DNA of 64,000 nt from Strix aluco (Eukaryota > Chordata > Aves > Strigiformes > Strigidae): contig NC_133934.1 of NCBI RefSeq assembly GCF_031877795.1, positions 103,170,610 through 103,234,609 on the forward strand, read 5' to 3'. The translations under genes were made by a program, and so were the position numbers. Positions 37,847-47,950 of the stretch are shown in pieces. Each line of letters begins with the position of its first letter. Position 1 is the stretch's first letter. Under the pieces are notes generated by a model. That model was not told where the DNA came from. It did no database searches and saw nothing but the letters and a program-made list of their open reading frames with translations.

Positions 37847-38677
37847 TCTGGCTCCAGACTGACTTTCTGCAATACTATGCCTCGGTTTCCTCTTTTGGTT
37901 ATGGTAGCTGCTACTGCAAAGATTTTTAATTGTTATTTCTACAGCACCCAGCCCTCATGTCAGCCAGGGTGCCTCTGCAGAGCTGGCTCTGGAAGCCACC
38001 ACAGTCACAGGCTACTGGGCTCCTGCCAGAGCAACCACCACAGCAAGTCATCCCACCCGGACGAGATGCCCTGGACACACCTTTTGCCGGCCTCGGGCTG
38101 GGGCTGGCTGATGGACCTGGTATTATCAGTTGTGCTGTAACACAGTTAATGCATTTTTAAACACTTATTTCTGATGACTCAGTCTAAACCCCAAGGGCTA
38201 TTACTATTAAAAGACTAACATAAAGCCACTTGCAGGGTTCTCGGATTTTTTTTCCCCCTCATTTCTAACAATTATTTTGTCCTACTTTATCTAAATTACT
38301 GATGGCTCAATTATTATCACCCAGTTTAAACAGAAGTACAATTGACCAGCTGGCTCCAAATGGTATTTAAACTGCCTTTGACCTCCAGCTTGCACAGAAA
38401 AAGCATACGGTTCTATCAAAAAGAGGCTATGATCCCCCAACTAACATGACAGCAAAGCAGACTGCAGTGGAAAAACAACTTGGCAGCCTTATGATTCAAC
38501 TACTGCTCCAATTTAATGATTAATTAAATCCCTACCAATACCCTTACTTTAAAAAAGAAAACTTTCTCTGCTTCATAATTACCACCCCTTAAACCATCTC
38601 TTCACTAGATCAACTTTATGAAAAGGACATATTGCAGGAATTTTCTTCTAGAAATTCAAATTCTAGTAACGACAGTA

Positions 38678-40827
38678 TTTTATTAATGAAATTATTCCAT
38701 CTTTAACAAAGCATCCAGGATCTAAAAGAACAGTCCAAGACTATGAGATTCTTGATTTATAATTTAAAAAAAAAAAAAATGCTGAAAAAGACTGTACTCA
38801 AATTATCAAATCGAATTCAAGTATGGTATCGATCAAGCCCACTCCAACGTGACCCAAGTGATTGGAGATTACAGTTACTCTTTCTTCCTCAACAAAAAGC
38901 AGACAGCTAGTAAAAGTCAGTATATCAAAGCCCTTTTATAAAACCTTTCACAATTAAAAATCATGCTTAACATTCCTAATGCCACTGCACAGAAGGGCTT
39001 CCCCCCCCCTCCCCCATACAACTAAATCCCTTTCTCAGCAGTGGATGTGTATCAATCATGGTAGTAGTTCACAAGGTAACATCACAGTACAAATTTAATC
39101 CATGGACAGCAGAAATTTATACTACAGGACAGCAGGATATTATGCTCTTCAAAAAGAGAATGTTAACTTATCATTATCTCTGTATTTACTTAAAATACTC
39201 ACATACAACTCCAGATACATTGAAAAAAAGAAAAAATCACCCCAAAAATCTACCTATGTTAGATAGCCAGTTATTAATAAGCAAAGGCACTAATTTAGTA
39301 GGAGGCTCCTACTGAGCCAGGGTTCCCCTAAGAAGTTTAAGGCCCATTACTTATAGCTCCAAGACGACAATGGAGTTTTTAATCAGATACACATGAAGTT
39401 CTTAAATACAGGGGGAAAAACAGTCTTGTCTCTTGAGTGTGCATTTCAGAAAATTAAATAAACCTAAAATTTAGTTGTACAACTTAGGTATAGTTCCTGA
39501 TTTCAATAGAAGTTGCATAAAAGATAACAGTACCTATTATTACTAGGCTATTAAAAAAAATAATCACAATTCTTTGGTCAAGTATCATTTTTCGCCTTTT
39601 GAAAAGTTCTGAGAAAAGTACCAGCATTCAGAAACACATTAACTTCTCAAAGAAAGTTTTGCATCAAAGCTCTGCTTTTAAACTTTTATTTTTTAAACAA
39701 CAAAAAAAAAATCCTCCACTTAAGAAAGTTAGGTTGTCACCATCTTACATTTCAGAATACAAAACTGAAAAAAATCCCTATAAAAAAAAAAGACAGGACT
39801 TCAGCCAAGTATTCAGCTACTTATTGCTGTAGTTCTAACTCAAGTCCATTTAAACCCCTACGTTTTGGTCGTTTGTAGCGAGAACATGTTTGGAACACTA
39901 GCGGCAATAGAAAACCCCTTCAAGATCTAGACATAGTTACACTGTTGAGTGAAAATTAGCAGAAACCATAACCATTGGAACATAATAAAGCATCCTGTAA
40001 AAGTACAATTGAATTGGTAGCTAGAAAAAGAGGGTAGATTTAAAGTGCTATCCCAAAGCCTGATGTGGGCCTATATCTGTAAAGAAAAGTCCTTTTTCTC
40101 TCCACTAGATAAAGCCCAGAAGCACAGCACTACTCCAAAAGTAACGAATGCAGCCTTCACTCCGCCTCAATGCCTCATCTCCCCTACCCTCCTCCAACAG
40201 TTGGAATACAGGAACTTGAAATAATTCTAATTCCAAATTTAGGCCATATGCACAAATATACTGTTGAACAAAGTTTGGACAGCAAACAGTACACCTGAGT
40301 TCAGTCATACAAACTAACTTTTGTAAATAGCATTAGACGAATATATCCATGTCTCTAATATGAATCTAGATGTATTTTCTTACAAAACGCATTAATAGAA
40401 ATATCCAGGCAAATACATACCATACAATAGCAAAAGCTTTAAGCCCCATTTAATAAGATGACTTTCTGATTAAAAATAGAAGGCAATTAAGATTTACTCA
40501 AATTTACTCAAAATTACAATTAAGAAAAGCTTTCACAGTGCAATATTGAAACTGTCACAAAGTTAAGAAAATACTGATATCAAAGTACAATCACAATGTT
40601 AAAGTAGACAAAACTACTATACAAGGGCATATCTTGTAAAATTAAAAGGAATGAACACAACATAGGGGACACCTCATGTCCCTGCTCTACATATCTTGTT
40701 TCCTAGTCTTCAGAGTCGTAATTGTGTCTTTCTGACATCAGTAGAAGTCTTGTTAAAATGAAGAGGTTCATTCTTCTTTGTAGACCAGATGTCAAAGCCT
40801 GCTTACTTCTTGAAAATACATTCTTCA
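38678..40827 (-). other. SPTSSA: Probable SPTSSA 3' UTR (end uncertain)
   Basis: Downstream of the SPTSSA stop codon the minus strand is AT-rich and noncoding. Candidate polyadenylation signals on this strand are ATTAAA at about 40449-40454, AATAAA at 39685-39690 and AATAAA at 38678-38683. Which of them is used cannot be decided without transcript data, so the left boundary given is the most distal candidate. A C9-T-C5 tract occurs at 39001-39015. Confidence 0.35.
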
Positions 40828-40931
40828 TCACTGCACAATTTCAAAGTAGTGCAATATTGCCATGATGTGCTGAGGCATGAACACATAGCCCGTGTACAGT
40901 GCCATTCCAACAATGGAAACTAGCATGGAAT
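40828..40931 (-). CDS. SPTSSA: SPTSSA coding exon 2 (last)
   Basis: The exon begins after a TTCAG acceptor (AG at 40933-40932) and completes the split codon for Asn35. It encodes SMLVSIVGMALYTGY and the rest of the membrane segment and luminal/cytosolic tail, ending with TGA at 40828-40830. Confidence 0.96.
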
Positions 40932-43900
40932 CTGAATTACAGTTGAGGAAAAAAGCATTTGAAGTAGAAAGCGCATTAGACATCACATAGCATTAAAACT
41001 TTCCTGGTAGCTATCTTATCACATTACATTTTTAAATCAGACAGGGTCAACTGTATTCAGCAATTAGAGCTACAAAAAGAACCAACTGAACACCAAAAAC
41101 CAGTACACCGGCAGGAGCGATTAGCTCAATTACGGAAGGATGCCTTGCAAGTTATCCACTGCCTTGTCATGGACACAAGAGGATGGGCCAAAGTATGGGA
41201 GGCGTAGTGGAGGAACAGAAAACGGGCACTGAGAATATACAAGTTTTTACATGCATCCTCCTAGGTGTTAAGCAAGTCTTGCAGAAGCCAACCCCATTCA
41301 GCCAGGAAGAATAAAGTCAACCATCACAAAAAAACAAAACAAACACAATAATATGAATAGCTGTACTGAGTAAGAGTTTTTTGTGGATGACCTACTCATT
41401 TTTAAGTAATAGAATGACCTAACAAATTTAGTTTATGATGTACAGAATATATCTGGTGTGAAAGTTGTACTGTTAGCATAATAAAGTCAGGAAACCTCAA
41501 ATCCATTTCTAGCTACCAATGTCCTCCAGGCTCTAAATCACTACATTATTTGGCTCATTTATCCATCTGCATGTCATGCTCAGACCCTTCCTCATGAGCA
41601 AGCAGCTCAATTTATGTGCTGTTTGGTGGTACTTAGGAAAAAGAAACTGCAAGGGGAGTGAAAAGTGTGAGTAGCATCGTGACATGCACCCTTCTAACTA
41701 TTTCACTCACAAAGACTCAAAGCCATGCTGACGCTCTGAGGCAAGTTGTGTACTTAAACAGACACTCATTAATACTTTACTATAGCAGATCACACTGCAA
41801 AACAAACTTCACATGAAGCTATCTGCTCAACAGTCTTAAGATGACCACTTTATTAGTTGAACTCCTAACAAGGACCTTTTGTAAAAATTTATATAGAGGA
41901 GACAACTGTATATGTACAACAGGACCTCTGTCAAGCTCTAGGGTTCTTGAAGCTTTATCTAAAGAAATTATGGCATCAGATTACTGGTAGATTATGCCAT
42001 TCAAAGTTTAAGGTTGCAGAAATTAAAGAGAAAAATTTAACAAGTACTCAACATTAATAATAACCTGTTTATTTCATCCAACTACACGCTGAGATTCAGT
42101 AAACTTAGACAGAAACACTATCAAAAGCACTGGAGATTAACAAGCATGATAACACTGGACAGCAGTACTCTGTTTCCACAGGTGAAACCAGAGGAGTTGC
42201 GCATGCTCTGCATCTTTGAGAAATCAAGCCACCACAGCACACATGTAACAAATGCTCTATGACCGACTTCCCTGTGGCAGAGCAAAGGTATTAGTTGCGC
42301 TTATTAGAGCATACTAGCTGCTTGGTGTATTTTTAGTCACAGATGATTATATACAGCAAGAGATACTAAAATGAAGGTCAACCCATAAATCCACGTTTCC
42401 ATATCAGCACTCACTTCTGATTCTGGAGCACGAGCACAGCAAGACACGCAGCAGAGCCACACTCCGGTAGCTCCCAAGGCCGCTGCGCCTGCGTTGCATC
42501 CGTACAGCACCCGCAGACCTGGCCCACCTATGGCAAAAGCGTCCAGTTTGAGGACATAAAACTGCTTTGCTGACCCAAGATCGCAAGCAATAGTTGTGCC
42601 ACTCATGACATTTGTAAGTTAAGTGGCAATATGAGCATTTTATAAAAGTAAACAGGCACACACACTTTCATTTACTTAATTGTTTCTGTGAAACAATTCT
42701 GTGAAATATTTTGCACAAGCTAAAAAGCTGCACAGTTAACACAAAAAAGTACTCATGACTAATGTAACTGCAAGGAAAGCAAAGGTGATATAGACAGGAC
42801 ATAAAAAGAGTAAGGTGTATTAGCAAGGAACACAACATTTTGAAGGTAAGAATCCCTACCTAAACAATTGTGCACAGTAAGTCTATAAATACTAGAGAAG
42901 AGAAATAGTAAGTTAACTCTACTTCTACTGACTTTACACAGGAAAAAAAAAAAAATGTCTGATCACACAGTTGTAACTTGGGCAACCACTTTTCTATGAC
43001 AAATGAGAGTTCCTTTACAAAATTGACCAGTATCTCAGCAAAAGCAGCTTCTCACTACTTACACCCTCCTCTTCGTTAATGTTTTGGTTAATTTCTCTCT
43101 TTGTCTCTCACCATTGGAGATGGCTCAGGGTCATTCATGTGAGACACCATTTTACATCAAGGTCTAAACAGCCACACTTAGAAAACTAACAACGCTTGAG
43201 AGAATATACTGCCTGTATGAAAGGGCCGGGTAAAGAAGCAAACCTCTAAGTAGCCTTTATACAGATGCCTTCACGTAAGCATCTATCAAGTTCTTCCACT
43301 CCGAAAGAGCCAAGCAAACTTACCAGCTCGAGGATTAAATACTCATCTAGTAAAAATCATGTGACAAAGCACCACGCAAACCTAAGCTTGCAAGGTTTTG
43401 CAGCGTGCACATTTACTTTCCACTAGACAAAAATACAACAGAATTCACGACAGACACCTGTGCTTAATCGAAGGCTTGAGATTTCAGTGCAAAAGACAAG
43501 AGAAAGAACTACCATAACTCTACAGAAGAAAAAATAAAGGAGAAATAGCTTCGAGATATAAACTTGAGCCCGAGCATAAATTGCTGGACGCCCAGCGACA
43601 GGACATGGATCACCAGCATAAGGGTTGTTCCCCACCCCGGGCAGCACCTTGGTCCGTGAAGGTGAGGAGCGTTAGCCTCTGTCTGCGGGCAGGGGGCAAG
43701 CCCCGCTCCCGGGCGGAGGCTGCCGCTCCCCTGCCCGCCGCGGGCACCGGCCGCGCTCGGCGCCCCAGGCCAGCGGCCCCCCGGCCCGGCCCGGCCCGGC
43801 CCGGCCCGGCCACCCCTCGGCCCTCAGCCCCGGGGAGCCCCGGCGGCGGCCACCCGCCCTCAGCACGGCCACGGCCCAGGCGCTCCCCCGCCACCGGGTC

Positions 43901-44202
43901 GTCCGCCCGGCACCGCACCCGCCGGGGAGGCGGCGGCACGGCCGGCGGGGCCGCCTCACCCGCCCGGCGGCCTCGGGGCGGCCCTGGAGCCGCCGCCAAG
44001 CAGGACGCGGCAGGGGGAGGGCAGCCCCCGACCGGCGCCGCGCACACGGCGCCCGCCCCGCCAGGCCCCGCGGGCGGGGCCCGGCCGGCAGAAGGATACT
44101 GAAGACGGTGCGCTCCCAGGGCTCCAGCATGTAGAGCGCGGTGACCAGCAGGTACTGGTAGTACAGCCACGACATCTGCTTCCAGGCCGAGCCCAGCGCC
44201 AT
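40828..44202 (-). CDS. SPTSSA: Serine palmitoyltransferase small subunit A (two exons, complete)
   Basis: This gene encodes the small activating subunit of serine palmitoyltransferase, which joins SPTLC1 with SPTLC2 or SPTLC3 in the ER membrane and boosts the first step of sphingolipid synthesis (serine plus acyl-CoA). Joining 44100-44202 and 40828-40931 with a phase-1 GT-AG intron of 3168 bases gives 68 residues. The N-terminal MALGSAWKQMSW, the central LYMLEPWERTVF and the C-terminal MPQHIMAILHYFEIVQ match the vertebrate protein nearly residue for residue. Human SPTSSA is 71 residues; the difference is three residues before this ATG, which is the only in-frame ATG at this position and lies in a fair context (GCGCCATGG). 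One hydrophobic membrane segment spans roughly residues 35-60. Met25 corresponds to human Met28, reported to favour C16 acyl-CoA. A CpG island covers exon 1. Confidence 0.97.
42337..42606 (-). other. ORF in SPTSSA intron with CpG cluster, unknown
   Basis: An ATG-started frame of 89 codons lies inside the single SPTSSA intron on the same strand. Its middle (about 42430-42530) is GC- and CpG-rich inside an AT-rich intron, and the peptide has a Gly/Ala/Cys-rich stretch and a hydrophobic C-terminal end. A consensus splice donor, GAA|GTGAGTG, sits at 42415/42414. It could be an alternative SPTSSA exon, a remnant of an inserted sequence, or chance. I recognise no protein family. Confidence 0.2.
43781..43810. 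repeat. (CCGGC)6 tandem repeat in SPTSSA intron
   Basis: Six perfect copies of the pentamer CCGGC follow each other about 290 bases into the intron, within the CpG island. Copy number in such tracts tends to vary between individuals. Confidence 0.95.
44100..44202 (-). CDS. SPTSSA: SPTSSA coding exon 1
   Basis: From the ATG at 44200-44202 the exon encodes 34 residues, ending in WERTVF, plus one base of the next codon. It is followed by the donor GTATCC (intron starts at 44099). The phase fits exon 2 exactly. Confidence 0.96.
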
Positions 44203-44480
44203 GGCGCGCCCCGCGCTCTCCCCGCCCGCCAGCGGCCCTGCGCCGGGCCCAGGCCGAGCGGAGACGGGGGGCGGTGGCAGCCCGGGGCCCGCCCTCCCGC
44301 CGCCACCGCCGGGCCCGGCCCCGCCCCACGCCTGGACGGCCGCTGCCCCCCGGAATGGAGGCGTTGGGGCCTGTGGGCCGCGCCCGCAGCCAGGCCCCAG
44401 CGGGCGCGGAGTTCTGGGGCGCGGTGGGAGCACCCGCCAGCACGGCGGTTCCCTCGTCCCCCGCAGAACGTTAAAATCCA

Positions 44481-46560
44481 GCAGTGCGGGCCCGCCGGTG
44501 TCCGAGCAGATTGAATCACATGGCTGACCGCGAACCTGCGGTAATCTGCCGGTCTGAGTCATACCTGGGAGATGGTGCTGCAGCCTATTTTCTCTCATCC
44601 TATTTAATCTAAATTGATGTTCTGGGAATTACAGAAGACCCGGAGACTGCGCTCAGCAGGGCCCACGGGAGGTACGTTAAAAATGCTCTGTAGGAGTCTC
44701 CAGTGTCTTCAGTTGTTAGAGGGTAGAGCCCACCCAAAAACATGGCCCAGATAAATAAAACCTTAACATCATCCCACTCTGTCAGATTAATCCCGTATGA
44801 ATAGAAAAACAAAGAGGCGATAGACTGACTGCTTACTGTAACTTGCTGACTTTGCACTTCCCTCAGGCACTTGGGGCCAGAAACCAGAGGGTGTGGGATG
44901 CCCCTGCCCCGACTGCTCACTGCCCTCAGGTGAGGAGAAATGCGCAGAGATGGGCCTGGACTGCCCGACTGAAAGGCTGTTGGCAGTTGATACTGGCACT
45001 CTAGCTTAGAAGGTGCTAGTTGAAAGCCTGCTGGAAGGGGACTTCCACACACACTGAGTGGTGTGATTCTGTTCTTGCAGCCACCCCACCCCTACCTTCA
45101 CCTGTGCTGTTGGTACAATGAAAAACAAGGAAATACACTCACGGGAGGATGCACTTAGGGGTTATTTACACAGCTGCAAAATACAACTACAGTACCAAAA
45201 GATAACTGTGAAAAAGAAAACCCGCTGGCAGAGACAACTTAAGACTGTACTGTTTCGTGTGGCAGAATCTGAAAAGGGATTCAATTCAACCAGAAGACAT
45301 TCAGATACACTTTATCTATGCAGATGTATTTCAGCACAAGAAGAAATGAGAGCATTCATGTGATTAATACCCCACACAACTGGCTACAGGAGCTGTTGTC
45401 CCTATCCAAGAGCACTGTTGCTTGTAGCAATTGCTGCTGGAGGAGTCTTGTGTTGGTGTTGCTGCTTGAAAAATTGGTGGTAATTTTGTAAGTCTCCTTT
45501 CTATATAAACACGTACAAAGTTCAAGGACAAGTAGGGCATTCAGCGCAACTGAAACATTACTCCCATTCAAAGCTGCAAGAACATTATCAATATGGGACA
45601 AACGAGTTCCAGTCCTGTGTGTTCCTATGCTTCCTAACAAGAAGCTCCAAGTGATAAGGCAAGCAAGAAGCAGCAGCAAGAAAGTAACTGGGATGGGAGG
45701 AAAGGTAATGTCTAGAGGCAGGCCAGCTTCAAAATCTCCATCTGCCCTAACCCACCAGGTGGTGCCCATGCGCCTTACACCTTTTTGGTATGTTGCATAC
45801 TCCTGAGACAGGTTTTTTTGCTAGTTAGCCCCTTAAGAAAATTGACAACATTCCTCTGTATAGTTTCCCCTCCTTTGCCAGCTCCATTCTACCCCTGCTT
45901 AGGGACTGCCATCACCTGTTGTTCCTCCTGCTGCCACCTGCATCAACACTTGAGCCCTTGGACTACATCCTTCCCAAAATGGTCACGTTTCCAGTAGCTC
46001 TGTGCAGAGACCCTTAACCTGGCGCTACACAGAGCCTTCTCACTTCACCTAGACTGTGAAGACAGCTACATGAAGGCAAGCATGCCCTAGAGCACAGACT
46101 ATATCCTCCCTCCACGCTTCTAAGAAAGTTCTTCGTACGTCCAGAATTTTCCATATACACCTCCTGGCTCAGGGCACACAGTACCCATTTATCCCACTTC
46201 AGATGATCCCAGAGCTATCAATATGCAGTCAGACACTCCACTAATCAGTCTGACTGTACGAGCAAAGAGGCGATAGAGATCTCATTCAGGCAGATCCCAA
46301 GCCACAAGACAAGTATGGACTCAATTATGATCGCCAGTTGCATGTGCAGAGGAAGGTGCACCAAGCGTTCAGCAGCTGCCTCAATAGTTCTCTACTTTAT
46401 CAAGCAGAGGTTAAGTTTCTGCTGATGGAAAATAGTAAGTTAATGTTTTCCTCATGTAATCCTGACAGAAGAACCAATGTATTTTTTTTCTCCCTAATCT
46501 CATGTAACACTGTAGAATGAGTTTGTGTAGGTTAGTAAAATACAGCACCAGGGACTACAA
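44481..46560. other. Intergenic DNA between EAPP and SPTSSA
   Basis: No recognised gene. A minus-strand frame with an ATG at 45767-45769 runs 137 codons to 45356 and contains one leucine-rich hydrophobic segment; it has no family features I know and is treated as a finding. The left part, near 44500-44660, may belong to the SPTSSA upstream region. Confidence 0.5.
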
Positions 46561-46584
46561 AAGGTAACCAAAGAATCACAACAT

Positions 46585-47685
46585 TTTATTGTAATCCAAG
46601 GCACAAAAGAAGTATGTTCGTCAGGTTCCTACCTCCTAAGTTAAATATTTCTGACAATCCCTCAAAGCACATATAACAAATCATTCCTCATACTATTAAA
46701 AGCATAAAGATTTTTTTTCAGACAGACCCTTGTTCAAAGTGAAGTGTTAAAAAAATATCAGGCTATAAAGAGGAGATGTTACCTACTAGTAAAAATCAAG
46801 AGTGACCTCTTGGGAGCATGCCTGGAGGAAAAGAGGGAAAGATCCATTGTTAACATTGCAGTGGCTTCACAGACTAAGCAGAAGCTCTTTATGTTTCTAT
46901 AAAGAAGCTGTAAACATACTAAAGAAACAGAAAAAGCACTCAAACTAGCTGTATGGTCATAGATCTGACCATAAATTTCTTCTTAAGATGTGTCATTAAC
47001 GAAAAAGGACAATAGAAAAAGTGTCCAGTGTTTTCTTCATATACATATTTACATTTAAAACTCTTAACTGTATTACTAGGCATTACGTTGATTTAAATGA
47101 ATCATGTCAGAATGATCCATGCCAGCAAACTCGATATAAGCTAATCTTCCACTATGTATAAATAAAAGTTTCCATTTTTGAGATCTTCATGGGCCAAAAT
47201 TCCAAATATGATGACAATGCCTTCTTTATCAAACCTACCTGTGTGCAACTCTACCAAGAATACCAGCCTACAGAAGCCCAACATCCTGACTGAGAGTTGT
47301 TTACCACGTGCCATAGAAATGACCAATGCAGCTATGAAGAACCAGTTACTATACAGTATTTATTCTAAGCAGCAGTTCTAATACATGAGATAATGGATGG
47401 TATATATACAGGGAATGATCATAATACACAGATCTTGCATTGTATTTACAAAATTTTAAATTCTCAATGATGCAACCACCTAACAGCATGAAAGAACAGT
47501 GCTCTCAAATGCACGCAGTTAACTGTATTGCTTTTATAAACTTTGCAAAAATCCGATCACTATAAAGCTCTCTGATGAAAATGCACATTTAAAAGACCGT
47601 ATTTAAAAAAGGTTAACATGGCTGCATTTCCGATACTTCACATGGTCTTAAACAGTGCAGGATTTTTTTCCCCCACTTTTGCACA
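46585..47685 (-). other. EAPP: Probable EAPP 3' UTR (end uncertain)
   Basis: Noncoding minus-strand sequence follows the EAPP stop codon. An AATAAA lies at 47359-47364, about 320 bases after the stop, and would give a compact mRNA. A second AATAAA at 46585-46590 would give a UTR of about 1.1 kb. The proximal site seems more likely to me because the mammalian mRNA is short, but only transcript ends can decide. Confidence 0.4.
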
Positions 47686-47950
47686 TTAGCAGTGGCTGGC
47701 TAGAACATTGAAGAAGTGAAAAACTTCATCTTTATCCATTACTGCCACTTCAGTTGAGCATTCAGTACATAATACCGGATGATACACTTCCTCCTCTTCT
47801 TCATTTGATTGTGTAGAGGTAGTTTCTTTGCTGTGCTTCATTTTCTTACTTCTTTTCTTTAGCTTCTTTCTGTATTTCAGAATTTCCTCTTTGTTAACAA
47901 CGCAGTTCATCACAAACATTGCTCTATATTGTGTTTTGTAAGATTCATGT
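47686..47950 (-). CDS. EAPP: EAPP coding exon 6 (last)
   Basis: The acceptor is AG at 47952-47951. The exon completes Arg202 and encodes HESYKTQYRAMFVMNC, a lysine-rich stretch, a Glu run, and YHPVLCTECSTEVAV with the last CxxC pair, ending with the stop codon at 47686-47688. Confidence 0.96.

Larger units (their letters stand above)
32851..38650. other. Intergenic DNA, no gene recognised
   Basis: AT-rich sequence without a recognised gene. It contains an (AAAT)4-like tract near 35474-35488, a 22-base A run (37077-37098), a short AT microsatellite (about 37742-37754) and a perfect inverted repeat (37805-37846). A more GC-rich patch at 37940-38110 is open in two frames but resembles no protein. 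Part of the right end may be SPTSSA 3' UTR if the distal polyadenylation signal is used. Confidence 0.55.
43620..44480. promoter_or_regulatory. SPTSSA: CpG island and promoter of SPTSSA
   Basis: About 860 bases are extremely GC- and CpG-rich and span SPTSSA exon 1, its 5' flank and the first part of the intron. There are Sp1-type GC boxes on both sides of the start (for example near 44278). The long frames open on both strands here (up to about 300 codons) reflect the scarcity of stop codons in GC-rich DNA. The transcription start itself cannot be placed. Confidence 0.85.

Noticed and set aside
1-40000. Possible EGLN3 exons (the next gene leftward in human)
   Set aside because: No frame or fragment resembling the conserved hydroxylase domain was seen; EGLN3 is expected well outside the window.
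43581-44598. Several long frames (170-308 codons) on both strands over SPTSSA exon 1
   Set aside because: They lie in a CpG island where stop codons are rare; only the short segment shared with SPTSSA exon 1 matches a known protein.
44809-46279. Shared 15-mer 'caaagaggcgataga' near 44809 and 46263, possibly bounding an insertion
   Set aside because: About two exact 15-base matches are expected by chance in 64 kb, and no element termini or wider similarity were found.
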